Numbered from the stretch's first letter, positions 17,282 through 26,518 are shown. The stretch is DNA of 64,000 bases from a bacterium 336/3 (GCA_001281695.1 LJIE01000002.1:1-64000); one strand, 5' to 3'. Notes: generated from the sequence alone by a model not told the origin. Made by a program: numbers and translations.

Positions 17282-18199
17282 ATGTTAAAAAAATTAAAAA
17301 TAGGCACAAGAAGCAGTAAATTGGCTTTATGGCAAGCATATTATATAGAAGAAAGATTAAAAAAAGCAGGATTTGAAACTGAAATTATACACATAGAAAC
17401 AAAAGGAGATAAAATCTTAGATCGTTCTTTGTCTAAGATAGGTAGTAAAGGGGTTTTTACAGAAGAATTGGAAGAGCAACTCAGAACAGGAGATATTCAC
17501 TTGGCTGTACATAGTGCTAAAGATTTACCCTCAGAGATGCCCAAAGATTTAGAAATTATTGCTTTTACTGAAAGAGAAAAAGTAAATGATGTTCTGATTA
17601 GTTTCAAAAAAGGGGTTTCTTTACAAGATAATATTGTTGTTGGGACTTCTTCTACAAGACGAGTAGCTACTCTCAAACATTTTTATCCACATATCCAAAC
17701 AGTAGAAATGCGTGGAAACTTACAAACACGTATGCAAAAGCTAGAGAATGGAGCTTGTGATGCTATTATTTTGGCTTATGCAGGTGTACACAGAATGAGT
17801 TATGATGAGCATATTGTAGAATATTTGCCTACTCATATTTTTACTCCTGCTGCAGGGCAAGGTAGTGTAGCTATACAAGTTTCAGAGACTTTGGATAAGG
17901 AAACAAAAAATGTTATTCAAAACACACTCAATCATACTGAAACATCTTATTGTTTACAAGCTGAAAGAGCTTTTTTACATACTTTACAAGGAGGATGCAG
18001 TGTACCTGTGTTTGCTTTGGCTACTGTTCAAGAACAAACACTTTATTTAAGCGGTGGGGTTATCAGTTTGGATGGTGTTCAATTCATTCAAAAAGAAATA
18101 AATGCCTCTATAGAAAAAGGAATAGAATTGGGAAATAGTTTAGCTGAAGAAATTTTAGCTTTGGGTGGAAAAGAAATTTTAGAAGCCATTAAGCGATAG
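17282..18199 (+). CDS. hemC: Hydroxymethylbilane synthase (porphobilinogen deaminase)
   Basis: A 305-residue enzyme that joins four porphobilinogen units into hydroxymethylbilane for haem synthesis. Visible landmarks are KIGTRSSKLALWQA at the N-terminus, HSAKDLPSEMP, GTSSTRR, EMRGNLQTRMQKL and the dipyrromethane-binding Cys239 in LQGGCSVPV. The frame is open from 17258, but the ATG at 17282 matches family N-termini. Its last four codons (ATT AAG CGA TAG) form half of a 30-base perfect palindrome whose other half ends the convergent pseudokinase gene in the same four codons. HemD acts next in the pathway and is encoded at 11882. Confidence 0.96.
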   Translation: MLKKLKIGTRSSKLALWQAYYIEERLKKAGFETEIIHIETKGDKILDRSLSKIGSKGVFTEELEEQLRTGDIHLAVHSAKDLPSEMPKDLEIIAFTEREKVNDVLISFKKGVSLQDNIVVGTSSTRRVATLKHFYPHIQTVEMRGNLQTRMQKLENGACDAIILAYAGVHRMSYDEHIVEYLPTHIFTPAAGQGSVAIQVSETLDKETKNVIQNTLNHTETSYCLQAERAFLHTLQGGCSVPVFALATVQEQTLYLSGGVISLDGVQFIQKEINASIEKGIELGNSLAEEILALGGKEILEAIKR

Positions 18200-18215
18200 T
18201 ACTATCGCTTAATGG
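18186..18215. terminator. 30-base perfect palindrome at convergent gene ends
   Basis: CCATTAAGCGATAGT (18186-18200) is followed by its exact reverse complement (18201-18215). Both flanking genes terminate inside it, each with Ile-Lys-Arg-stop. No T-run follows on either strand, so it may act as a bidirectional stem that blocks converging polymerases or protects 3' ends rather than as a classic terminator. Confidence 0.65.
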
Positions 18216-19479
18216 GTATAATTAACTCTCTACCAGGATAAAACTCATCTTTTTCATCTACTGGAGCAATTTGATTGGCTCTTAAAATTTCAAACTTAGT
18301 TACTCCATATTTTTGTCCAATTTGCCATAGTTCTTCTCCATCTAAAACTTTATGGAAATCTCTGATAACCACTCTTAAACCTACATCAGCTCGGAGTGTA
18401 GATTTATTCGTCATTCCATTAAGTTCTTTTACATGTGAAGCACTCATATTATATATTTCTGCAATTGTTTTGAGAGTTTCACCTTTCTGTACTTTATGAA
18501 TATGTATTTTCTGTAAATTTTCAGCTTTTCCACGAGCAATTTTAGCACTATCTCTCAAATATTCTTGCTTTTTAGCCTTCTGAATTGAATCTATGCCCTT
18601 TCTTATTCTTGCTTTATCATAAAGGTCATAAGCAAGAGTATTGGCTTTATTATCATCATCAGCTACTGTAAATACTAGTAGGGCAAAAATAATACCTACA
18701 ACTCCTAAAATTATCAAAGGTAAGTGTTTGAAAGCATGTTGATCTTCTACTTCTTCTTTAGAAGTTTCTTCTGTAAGAGCAGTAGCAAATTCTTTACAAT
18801 CTTTAAATCTTTGGCTTTCAGAATTTTCTGTTGCTGCTTTAATGGCTTCTAATGTTTTTGCTGATATTTTTTTTGCTTTATGAATATCAGGGCTACCTAC
18901 AAGCATGGTAGTCAATATCTTACCTAAAGAATATATATTACTTTGAATAGTTTTTGTTCCACTTTTCTTGTCTTCAGGACTTTGATAAGCCTCTTCTACA
19001 ACAGAATTATGAACATTAAAACCTCTTACCTTTACTTGATTGCCGTCTATTAAGATATTTTGAGCACTCAGTTGTGGATGTATGAGTCCTATTTGATGAG
19101 CTGCTCCTATAATTTCTAAAATTTGAGAGAATAGGCGAAGAGCTTTATCCTCAGTCATAACTCCCAAACTCTGCACGTACTGATTGAGTGTCAGTTTGCT
19201 GTCAGGTCTTTCTGTAATAAGATACCCATTATCAGAAGTTTCAATCAAATCATAGATTAACAAAATCTGATTATGCTGAAAGTTAAGCTTTTGGCTTTCA
19301 CGCTTTAATTGTTCTTTGGCTTGGGCACTACCTATATGATTGGCATTGAGTGTTTTTACCAACACTTTTCTATCAAACAAAAGATGTTCTGCTTCATAAT
19401 AATCGAATATTTCATCAGAACTCAGATGTTTTTTTATTTCGTAATTTAATAGCCTTTCGCCAACCAAATTTGCTTTCAT
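18202..19479 (-). CDS. Transmembrane pseudokinase with two C-terminal LysM domains
   Basis: A 425-residue single-pass protein. Residues about 12-235 have a protein-kinase fold: Lys42 (VLVKTL) and Glu61 keep the ATP salt bridge, and SPED (167-170) resembles the PknB SPEQ motif. The catalytic residues are lost. HRD is His134-Pro-Gln, DFG is Gly153-Phe-Asn, and there is no glycine loop; only Asn141 of the HRDxxxxN motif remains. One membrane helix (about 254-272) is followed by a charged linker. Two LysM domains (about 326-372 and 375-423) would bind peptidoglycan in the periplasm. The topology copies PASTA kinases, but the head is predicted inactive, suggesting a scaffold or sensor. It follows the TPR gene at 19519 by 39 bases in the same direction, probably as one operon. 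Confidence 0.85.
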   Translation of the reverse strand: MKANLVGERLLNYEIKKHLSSDEIFDYYEAEHLLFDRKVLVKTLNANHIGSAQAKEQLKRESQKLNFQHNQILLIYDLIETSDNGYLITERPDSKLTLNQYVQSLGVMTEDKALRLFSQILEIIGAAHQIGLIHPQLSAQNILIDGNQVKVRGFNVHNSVVEEAYQSPEDKKSGTKTIQSNIYSLGKILTTMLVGSPDIHKAKKISAKTLEAIKAATENSESQRFKDCKEFATALTEETSKEEVEDQHAFKHLPLIILGVVGIIFALLVFTVADDDNKANTLAYDLYDKARIRKGIDSIQKAKKQEYLRDSAKIARGKAENLQKIHIHKVQKGETLKTIAEIYNMSASHVKELNGMTNKSTLRADVGLRVVIRDFHKVLDGEELWQIGQKYGVTKFEILRANQIAPVDEKDEFYPGRELIIPIKR

Positions 19480-19518
19480 TGTTGTCTTCTTTGAAGCAAA
19501 ATTAATAATTTTTATGAA

Positions 19519-19842
19519 TTAAAATAAATCGTTTTCAAACAAAAAGTTTTGATAAGCGTTGTTGAGTTCTTGCCATAGTTTTGGTTCTTTTTCTTTAGAC
19601 ATGACCTTCAAGCCTTTTTCGTAGACTTCTTTCGCTTTTTCTATTTCTTCTTTTTCTACATAAGCTGAAGCCAAATGATAATAATTTGCTGTGTATTCTG
19701 GAAAATCCGTCCAAACTTTTTCATAATAAGGTATGGCTTCATCTAAATTATATTTCCTGTATTCGGTAGCTAATGCATACCAATTGAAAGGGTCTTGAGG
19801 CTCTTGTTTACAACAAGTATGTAGCATTTCTAATCGTGTCAT
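19519..19842 (-). CDS. Short TPR protein
   Basis: A 107-residue protein without signal peptide or membrane segment. It holds about two to three tetratricopeptide repeats: NWYALATEYRKYNLDEAIPYYEKV, then YYHLASAYVEKEEIEKAKEVYEKG, each cut here only for description of the helix-turn-helix pattern at about residues 20-45 and 53-80. It is probably a cytoplasmic protein-protein adaptor. It is the first gene of the pair with the pseudokinase and is divergent from the hybrid histidine kinase with a 60-base gap. Its partner is unknown. Confidence 0.75.
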   Translation of the reverse strand: MTRLEMLHTCCKQEPQDPFNWYALATEYRKYNLDEAIPYYEKVWTDFPEYTANYYHLASAYVEKEEIEKAKEVYEKGLKVMSKEKEPKLWQELNNAYQNFLFENDLF

Positions 19843-19850
19843 GGCAGATT

Positions 19851-19880
19851 TTGTTTAGATGTAGGCTTTTTGTAGATTTG
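19851..19880 (+). promoter_or_regulatory. Hybrid histidine kinase promoter
   Basis: TTG at 19851-19853, exactly 19 bases, then TAGATTTG at 19873-19880. This full match lies 22 bases before the GTG start at 19903 and supports that start. Confidence 0.7.
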
Positions 19881-19902
19881 TTTTCTTAGCAAATTATAGC
19901 CT

Positions 19903-22305
19903 GTGGAAAATCATCTTTATTACAATTATACAAAAGAGGAACTAATTAGAGAAATAGAAAATCTCAAAATTTTGCTCGCTAATGATGAGTTATTAGCAGA
20001 ACTTCAAGAAACGAACGTTGCATTGCAAGACTTGTTAGACAATTCGAACGATCTGATATTTGTTTGTAGCTCCAAAGGAAACTTATTATTTGCAAATAAA
20101 ATTTTTTCCACAAAACTAGGCTATCAGTTAGATGATTTGCCTTTTATTAATTTTAAATCTCTTTTAAGCCCATCTCATAAGGTTTCGTTTTTAAGACAAC
20201 TAAGTAAAGTTTTACATCAAGAAGATACCTCTAAATTCAATCTTGTATTGCTCAACAAACAAGGACAAAAGGTTTATTTAAGAGGCAAACTAAGCATCAG
20301 ATATGATGATGAGAATATTCCTGTAGCTATCAGAGGCATTATGTATGATGCAACAGATAGAGTTCGTATCCAAGGTGAGCTGACAAGTCAGACGGCTCGT
20401 TTGAAAGCCATTTTCGAGAGTGGTTCTCATATTATGTGGTCAGTAAACAGAAAACGAGAGTTTACTTCTTTTAACCAAAATTATGTAAAAGCCTTGCAAA
20501 TTCAGTATGATATTGTTCCAAAAGTAGGTAATAATTTAGATCATTTGCGTAACGCTTTAGAAAAAGAAGGTTTGGCCGATTTCTGGAAGAAAAAAATGAA
20601 AAAAGCTTTTGCAGGTGAACTACAACATTTTGAAATTCAGGCTCGTGATATTTATGGAAATCCTGTTTGGCAAGATGTTTATTTGAACCCTATCCCCTCT
20701 CCTGATGGCAGTATAGATGAAGTTTCCGCAATAGCTCATGATATTACAGAAAATAAGAAAGCAAATCAAGAAGCTTTAAAAGCCAAAGAACTTGCAGAAC
20801 ATTCTTTAAAAGTGAAAGAGTCTTTTTTGGCAAACATGAGCCACGAAATCCGAACACCTATGAATGGGATTATCGGAATGGTTGATTTACTGATAGATAC
20901 ACAACTCAATGCCACACAATACGATTATTTGCATACCATCAAAAAATCTTCTGAAACTTTGATGATTATATTGAATGATATTTTAGACCTTTCTAAAATT
21001 GAAGCTGGCAAAATGACATTGATAAACAAGCCTTTACAGGTCTACCCTATGATTGAAAAGGTCTATAATCTTTTTTTACCTCAAGCCACTCATAAAAATA
21101 ATACTCTTAGCTTTGAAATTGATGATAATATTCCCCAAACAATCATTGCTGATGAAACAAGACTTATTCAAATTATTTCAAACCTTACTTCTAATGCTAT
21201 TAAATTTACAGAGCTTGGGAGTATAAATATTAAAGTTTCTTTGTTAGAAAACTTAGAGAACGAAATGTTGATCCAAATTGATATTATTGATTCAGGCATA
21301 GGTATTTCTGAAGAAGACAAAAATATTTTATTTCAAAATTTTAGTCAATTGGATAATAGCCTTACAAAATCCCAAAGTGGAACAGGTTTAGGACTTGCAA
21401 TTTCTAAAAATTTAAGCCAGATGATGGGTGGAAATATTGGTGTAAAAAATAATTTAAAAGGTAAAGGAAGCATTTTTTATTTCACTTTTAAAGCTCAAAA
21501 AAATTTCTTAGAAGAAACTAATTATCAAAAAGTTATACAACAAAAAGATCACCCTCTGACTTTAGATTCTAAAAAAGTTTTATTGGTAGATGATAATGCC
21601 ATTAATCGAAAGGTAGCGTCAGAAATGCTCAAAAAAATTGGTTTGGAAGTTATGCTTGCCGAAAGTGGAAAAAAAGCCATTCATTTAGCAGAAAATAATT
21701 ATTTTGACGTAATTCTGATGGATGTTCAAATGCCTGAGATGAATGGTATTGAAGCTATGAAAACTATCAAAAAATTGCCCATCCAGATTCCCTATATTGT
21801 GGCTGTTACGGCTTATGCAATGCAAGAAGACAAAAATAATTTACTCATGCAGGGCTTTGATGGATATCTAGCAAAACCTATCAAATTGGAGAATTTAATA
21901 GAAATTTTTACAGAAGTAGAACCTCTAAAAACTGGAGAAAACCCAGAAATTCAAGAAATTAATTTGGATGTATGGAACTCTCTAAAAGATATTGCTGATA
22001 CTGATTTTGTACAAGAGAGTGTAGAAGATTGTATCCATGAAACAAATATTTTGATAAAAGAAATTTGGCAGTATTTTGATAATCAAGATTTTGAGAACAT
22101 TCAAAAACATTTACACACTCTCAAAGGCTCTACAGCAACTGTTGGCTTTGAGAGGTTTGCCAAACAAACAGAAAGATTAGAACAATTGATTAAACAAAAA
22201 GAATTATCTGATTTCCAATTTCATCTATCTACATGGCAAAAAGTTTGGGATAAAGCTATTTTGTCTTATTCAGATACTTTTAAAATATGGAAAGATATAT
22301 CTTAA
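19903..22305 (+). CDS. Hybrid sensor histidine kinase with receiver and HPt domains
   Basis: An 800-residue cytoplasmic phosphorelay protein. Order: an N-terminal helix/coiled coil (about 10-45), PAS 1 (about 46-155), PAS 2 (about 165-285), a linker helix, HisKA with phospho-His314 (NMSHEIRTPMNG), HATPase (about 415-530, with DSGIGIS and GTGLGLAIS), a receiver (about 560-680) with phospho-Asp607 in MDVQMPEMNG, and HPt with His738 in LHTLKGS. No membrane segment is visible, so the stimulus is probably intracellular or redox/ligand based through PAS. It carries all relay steps except a DNA-binding output, so a separate response regulator must be elsewhere. The start codon is GTG; the first base lies 22 bases after a perfect -7 box. 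Confidence 0.93.
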   Translation: MENHLYYNYTKEELIREIENLKILLANDELLAELQETNVALQDLLDNSNDLIFVCSSKGNLLFANKIFSTKLGYQLDDLPFINFKSLLSPSHKVSFLRQLSKVLHQEDTSKFNLVLLNKQGQKVYLRGKLSIRYDDENIPVAIRGIMYDATDRVRIQGELTSQTARLKAIFESGSHIMWSVNRKREFTSFNQNYVKALQIQYDIVPKVGNNLDHLRNALEKEGLADFWKKKMKKAFAGELQHFEIQARDIYGNPVWQDVYLNPIPSPDGSIDEVSAIAHDITENKKANQEALKAKELAEHSLKVKESFLANMSHEIRTPMNGIIGMVDLLIDTQLNATQYDYLHTIKKSSETLMIILNDILDLSKIEAGKMTLINKPLQVYPMIEKVYNLFLPQATHKNNTLSFEIDDNIPQTIIADETRLIQIISNLTSNAIKFTELGSINIKVSLLENLENEMLIQIDIIDSGIGISEEDKNILFQNFSQLDNSLTKSQSGTGLGLAISKNLSQMMGGNIGVKNNLKGKGSIFYFTFKAQKNFLEETNYQKVIQQKDHPLTLDSKKVLLVDDNAINRKVASEMLKKIGLEVMLAESGKKAIHLAENNYFDVILMDVQMPEMNGIEAMKTIKKLPIQIPYIVAVTAYAMQEDKNNLLMQGFDGYLAKPIKLENLIEIFTEVEPLKTGENPEIQEINLDVWNSLKDIADTDFVQESVEDCIHETNILIKEIWQYFDNQDFENIQKHLHTLKGSTATVGFERFAKQTERLEQLIKQKELSDFQFHLSTWQKVWDKAILSYSDTFKIWKDIS

Positions 22306-22309
22306 ACGC

Positions 22310-23218
22310 TTACTTTTTTAAAACATAATTTTTATACTCTCCAATAATGTATCCTCCTGTTAATTTTTCGACAATTTTTTTCAATTTATCCTTGAATTTG
22401 AGCTTATTATAGCTCAAATCTCTATCAAAATGCCAGTTTTTTTGTTCAATACGCTTTTGCATCACTTGAGGATGGGTTTCTGTAAATTTTTCGAGCATGT
22501 CTATCTGACTATAATCAAAATCAGCTTTTTTAGGAACATTCTGATTCATCCAATTATCATCATGCCAGTATTTATTGAAGTTTTCTTGCTTTTGTTGCAT
22601 GGCTTTCGGCTCTTTTACCCATCCATAATGATAGATATAAGCATCTATCAGACATACATTTAATTTCCTATCATTATCTTTTCTAAAACCTTGAGCATCT
22701 TTATAAGAATAAATGCTTTTATCATTTCGAATCACTCTTATTTCTCTTCGATACCATTGATACGAATTTCCCACATAATCATAGGAACCATAAAAATGTA
22801 AGTATTTAAAAAGTAAGCCATCAATATTGGGCCTGTTTAGGTTTTCTTGCATAGCATTTTTGATAGTCGATAAGTAACGTTCATGTACTACCTCATCTCC
22901 TTGTATATAAAAAATCCAATCTGTGTTTTCAGAAACAGCTTGTAATGCCTTATTAGTCTCATCTGCAAGTACTCGCCCACCTTCTCTAAGACTGTCATCC
23001 CATGTAGTTTGTATAATTTTAATTTTATGAGGATCAATGTTTTGTATAAGATTCAAGGTATTATCATCAGAGTTTCCAACAGCTATCACAAATTCATCGC
23101 AAATGGGTAAAACAGACAATATTGCTTCTACAATAGGATAATCATATTTGATAGCATTTCTAATAAAAGAGACTCCTGTTACTTTCATAAACTCCTTGTT
23201 TCTTAGTTTTTCTTTCAT
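22310..23218 (-). CDS. Family 2-like glycosyltransferase
   Basis: A 302-residue soluble glycosyltransferase with a GT-A type N-terminus: FIRNAIKYDYPIVEAILSVL, then DEFVIAVGNSDDNT, and the metal-binding acidic region near FYIQGDEVVHE (about 110). No membrane segment. An internal ATG at 23188 (MKVTGVSFIRN) is an alternative start and fits relatives better. The donor and acceptor are unknown. It converges on the histidine kinase gene with a four-base gap and is divergent from the ABC-2 permease gene, so the two may share a surface-glycan role. Confidence 0.8.
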   Translation of the reverse strand: MKEKLRNKEFMKVTGVSFIRNAIKYDYPIVEAILSVLPICDEFVIAVGNSDDNTLNLIQNIDPHKIKIIQTTWDDSLREGGRVLADETNKALQAVSENTDWIFYIQGDEVVHERYLSTIKNAMQENLNRPNIDGLLFKYLHFYGSYDYVGNSYQWYRREIRVIRNDKSIYSYKDAQGFRKDNDRKLNVCLIDAYIYHYGWVKEPKAMQQKQENFNKYWHDDNWMNQNVPKKADFDYSQIDMLEKFTETHPQVMQKRIEQKNWHFDRDLSYNKLKFKDKLKKIVEKLTGGYIIGEYKNYVLKK

Positions 23219-23283
23219 AAAATTAAGTTTCTTTCTTATTTTTTCAAAAAAAACATACTTTTACATAAAAATTAGTATTAAAA

Positions 23284-24141
23284 ATGATACAGCAAGAAGA
23301 AGACCAGTGGTCAGAAGAAATTACCCCTAAAAACAAATGGTTTGATATTCGTTTAAATGAACTTTGGAAATATAAAGATTTAGTGGGTTTATTTGTTTAT
23401 CGAGATTTTGTTTCTGTTTATAAACAGACCATTTTAGGTCCACTTTGGCATATTATTCAACCTTTATTTACAACACTTGTATTTTCTATTGTATTTGGGA
23501 GTATTGCTCAAATCAATACAGATGGTATTCCACATTTTTTATTTTACTTGTGTAGTATTACTATTTGGAACTATTTTGCAAATTCTATCAACAGTACATC
23601 CAATGTATTTGTAACCAATGCATCTGTTTTTGGTAAAGTATATTTTCCTCGTCTTACTGTACCAGTAGCCAATGTTATTTCAGGTTTTATGGCATTTGGT
23701 ATTCAGTTTCTATTATTTTTAGGTGTTTACCTTTACTTCTTTTTATCTGGAAGTCAAAGTTTTGTACCTAACTTATGGGTATTAGCTGTTCCTGTTTTTG
23801 CATTTAATATGGCTTTATTAGGTTTAGGCTTTGGAATTATTGTTTCATCATTAACTACCAAATATAGAGATTTGACTTATGCTATTGGATTTGGGGTACA
23901 ACTAATGATGTATGTCTCAGGTGTTATTCATCCATTATCCTACATTTCTGAAGAAAAACGTTTTTGGATGATGTTAAACCCTATTTCTACTGTCATAGAA
24001 GGATTTAGGTATGCTTTTTTTGGTAAAGGAATTTTTGAAGCTTCAATGCTTTTTTATAGTTTGGGAGTTAGTTTTATCATTTTTATCATAGGAGTTGCTT
24101 TATTTCATAAAGTAGAAAAAGGTTTTATGGATACAGTTTAG
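23284..24141 (+). CDS. ABC-2 type polysaccharide export permease (Wzm-like)
   Basis: A 285-residue membrane protein with six helices. The amphipathic N-terminus (KNKWFDIRLNELWKYKDLV) and the LFVYRDFVSVYKQTILGPLWHIIQP stretch, here described rather than quoted as a unit, are typical of O-antigen/teichoic acid export permeases such as Wzm and TagG. NPISTVIEGFRYAFFG is the usual C-terminal motif. It would export a lipid-linked glycan across the inner membrane. The nucleotide-binding partner (Wzt), normally the next gene, is absent: a secreted FN3 protein follows instead after 96 bases. Confidence 0.9.
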   Translation: MIQQEEDQWSEEITPKNKWFDIRLNELWKYKDLVGLFVYRDFVSVYKQTILGPLWHIIQPLFTTLVFSIVFGSIAQINTDGIPHFLFYLCSITIWNYFANSINSTSNVFVTNASVFGKVYFPRLTVPVANVISGFMAFGIQFLLFLGVYLYFFLSGSQSFVPNLWVLAVPVFAFNMALLGLGFGIIVSSLTTKYRDLTYAIGFGVQLMMYVSGVIHPLSYISEEKRFWMMLNPISTVIEGFRYAFFGKGIFEASMLFYSLGVSFIIFIIGVALFHKVEKGFMDTV

Positions 24142-24237
24142 ATTTACAGTATTTTTTATTGTTTATTTTGTTTTTTTAGGTAAAAAAGACTATTTTTCAC
24201 AAATTTTACCAAATTAAGTATTAAACAACATAGAAAA

Positions 24238-26499
24238 ATGAAAAAATCCTTACTGTTGTCTATTTTCATCTTTTTTACATATCATGTTCTACAAGCTCAA
24301 TTTGTAATAGCAGATTTTATAGCCTCTTCTAATAGTATTTGTACAGGACAAACTGTTACATTTACAAATACTTCACTTGCAGGTGGTGGTGCAGCTCCAA
24401 TAAATTCGTGGACATGGAGTTTTGATTTTACCTCAGTAGGTGGAGCTTCTCCCTCTACAGCGAACACTGCTGGCCCTCATACAGTTACATTTAACACTGC
24501 GGGTACCTATTTAGTAAGACTTACTGTTACAAATGGTACACAATCTGATACAAAGAGTTTAGCCGTGAATGTATCCGTAGGTATTCCTGTACCCATCGTG
24601 GAAGGTTTTGAAGGAACTTTTCCAGCTGTTGGCTGGAGCACAAGCAATACAGGAGGCAGTACCAATTGGGTACAAAATAATTCAACAGGACAAAGTAGCT
24701 CAAAAAGTGTTTGGGTAGATTTATTTTCAAATAGCATTGGTTCAAATTCTTTGTTTCTAAATTTACCTCGTGTGAGCCTTACAGGTTATGTAGGAGGAAA
24801 TGTAGAGTTTTATTTAGCTCATAGAGGTAGTTTTGGTCAATATGCAACTCTTACATTAGAAGCAAGTATAGACTGTGGCGTAAATTACACACAAGTATGG
24901 CAAAAAACTGGTTCAGCATTAGCAACCACCACTCCAACAGATGGTTCTGAACTAAATACTCCTGCTACTGGAGATTGGCGTTTAGAAAGTGCTGATATTA
25001 GTAGCCTCACTGGTAATCCTGCTGTGCAGTTTCGATTTAAATTGCAAGACCCCGATTTCACCAATAATATATTTTTAGACAATATTAACATCACAGCTTT
25101 TACGTCCACTCCTCCCAATGACCCAACAAGTTTGGTAGCAAATGCTCCTGCTTTTAATCAGGTAACTTTAACTTGGACAGACAACTCTAATAACGAATTT
25201 GGTTTTAAATTGGAGCGTTCTTTAGACAATATATCATTTAATCAAATTGGTGGAAATTTACCTGCCAATACAACTAATTATACAGACAATACTGTAACCA
25301 CTAATACAACATATTATTATCGTGTTAGGTCTTACATTGGTACTATCAATTCTAATTATAGTAATACGGCCACTATTACTACGCCTTCTGTAGCTTTAAA
25401 TACTCCAAGTGGACTAACTGCTACAGCTGTTTCTTCTTCCAGAATTAATTTGGCATGGGTAGATAATGAAATAAATGAGCAAGGCTATAAAATTGAACGT
25501 TCTTTAGATGGAACCAACTTTATAGAAATAGCTTCAAACCTCTCAGCAAATGCTACCAATTACTCCGATTTGAGTCTTAGTCCAGGTATACTTTATTATT
25601 ATCGTGTACGTTGTTATTTGGGAGGTGTAGATTCTCCATACAGCAATATAACCCAAGCCACTACATTTGTAATTATTGGTACCCCCACTACTTTAACAGC
25701 TTCAGCAGCTTCAGCAACATCCATTAATTTAGCATGGACTGATAATGCAACCAATGAAAATGGTTATAAAGTAGAACGTTCATCTGATGGACTTGTTTTT
25801 ACAGAGATTGCTTCCAATCTTCCTGCCAATAGCAATTCTTATTCTGACATAGGTTTGAGTTCAAGCATTTTATATTTTTATCGTGTAAGAGCTTTTAATG
25901 GCACTGTTAATTCCAATTATAGCAACACAGCCCAAGCTACCCCAACTGTAACGATTGCAACTCCTACAAGTTTGCAAGCAAATGCTGTATCACCTACACA
26001 AATCAATCTGGCTTGGACTGATAATTCTAGTAATGAGGCTGGGTTTAGAATAGAACGTTCCACTGATGGTACAAATTTTACAGATTTAGGTGGTGGTTTA
26101 CCTATCAATGCTACTACGTTTGAAGATGGAGGATTAATTCCTAATACCACTTATTTTTATAGAATTAAAGCTTTTAATGGTCCTCTTTTAAATTCTGCAT
26201 TCAGTAATGTAGCTCAGGCGATAACACCTTTACCTACTGCTCTCAAAAATGACATTTCTAATAATATTGTTGTCTATCCTAATCCCAACAATGGTAATTT
26301 CTTTGTGGATTTGTCTGAGTTTTCTATCCAAGTACAAAACATTACATTATATAATGCAATTGGTGCAAAAGTATATGAAATCACAAGTGTAATTGACAAA
26401 AAAGTTGGTTTTGAACTTACTAACATAGCAAAAGGAGTTTATTATATACATATTATTAGCCAAGATTCAAAAGCTGTTAAAAAAATTGTGATTCATTAA
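24238..26499 (+). CDS. Secreted PKD/fibronectin III protein with type IX sorting domain
   Basis: A 753-residue extracellular protein. Order: signal peptide (about 1-21, ending LQAQ), a PKD domain (about 22-112), a jelly-roll/MAM-like domain (about 118-290, with VEGFEG and FLDNINITAF), four fibronectin III domains (about 292-663), and a type A C-terminal sorting domain (about 680-753, YPNPNNGNFFVDL and GVYYIHI). The CTD directs export by the Por/Gld system and cell-surface attachment. There is no recognisable enzyme domain, so it is probably an adhesin or structural surface protein. It stands alone between the ABC permease gene and the acyl-CoA dehydrogenase gene, with a terminator after it. 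Confidence 0.88.
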   Translation: MKKSLLLSIFIFFTYHVLQAQFVIADFIASSNSICTGQTVTFTNTSLAGGGAAPINSWTWSFDFTSVGGASPSTANTAGPHTVTFNTAGTYLVRLTVTNGTQSDTKSLAVNVSVGIPVPIVEGFEGTFPAVGWSTSNTGGSTNWVQNNSTGQSSSKSVWVDLFSNSIGSNSLFLNLPRVSLTGYVGGNVEFYLAHRGSFGQYATLTLEASIDCGVNYTQVWQKTGSALATTTPTDGSELNTPATGDWRLESADISSLTGNPAVQFRFKLQDPDFTNNIFLDNINITAFTSTPPNDPTSLVANAPAFNQVTLTWTDNSNNEFGFKLERSLDNISFNQIGGNLPANTTNYTDNTVTTNTTYYYRVRSYIGTINSNYSNTATITTPSVALNTPSGLTATAVSSSRINLAWVDNEINEQGYKIERSLDGTNFIEIASNLSANATNYSDLSLSPGILYYYRVRCYLGGVDSPYSNITQATTFVIIGTPTTLTASAASATSINLAWTDNATNENGYKVERSSDGLVFTEIASNLPANSNSYSDIGLSSSILYFYRVRAFNGTVNSNYSNTAQATPTVTIATPTSLQANAVSPTQINLAWTDNSSNEAGFRIERSTDGTNFTDLGGGLPINATTFEDGGLIPNTTYFYRIKAFNGPLLNSAFSNVAQAITPLPTALKNDISNNIVVYPNPNNGNFFVDLSEFSIQVQNITLYNAIGAKVYEITSVIDKKVGFELTNIAKGVYYIHIISQDSKAVKKIVIH
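25111..26226 (+). repeat. Four tandem fibronectin III repeats (about 280 bp each)
   Basis: Units begin near 25111, 25399, 25672 and 25954. Each contains a W-x-D-N core, a GY/GF-K-ERS-D strand, an S/NLPAN turn and a YYRVR-like strand. The units are similar in protein but clearly diverged at DNA level, so this is an old internal duplication. Confidence 0.8.
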
Positions 26500-26518
26500 T
26501 AAAACATTTATCACCACT

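Noticed and set aside
25111-26226. Repeated units considered as a CRISPR-like array
   Set aside because: The units are about 280 bp, coding, and in one frame; they are fibronectin III domains.
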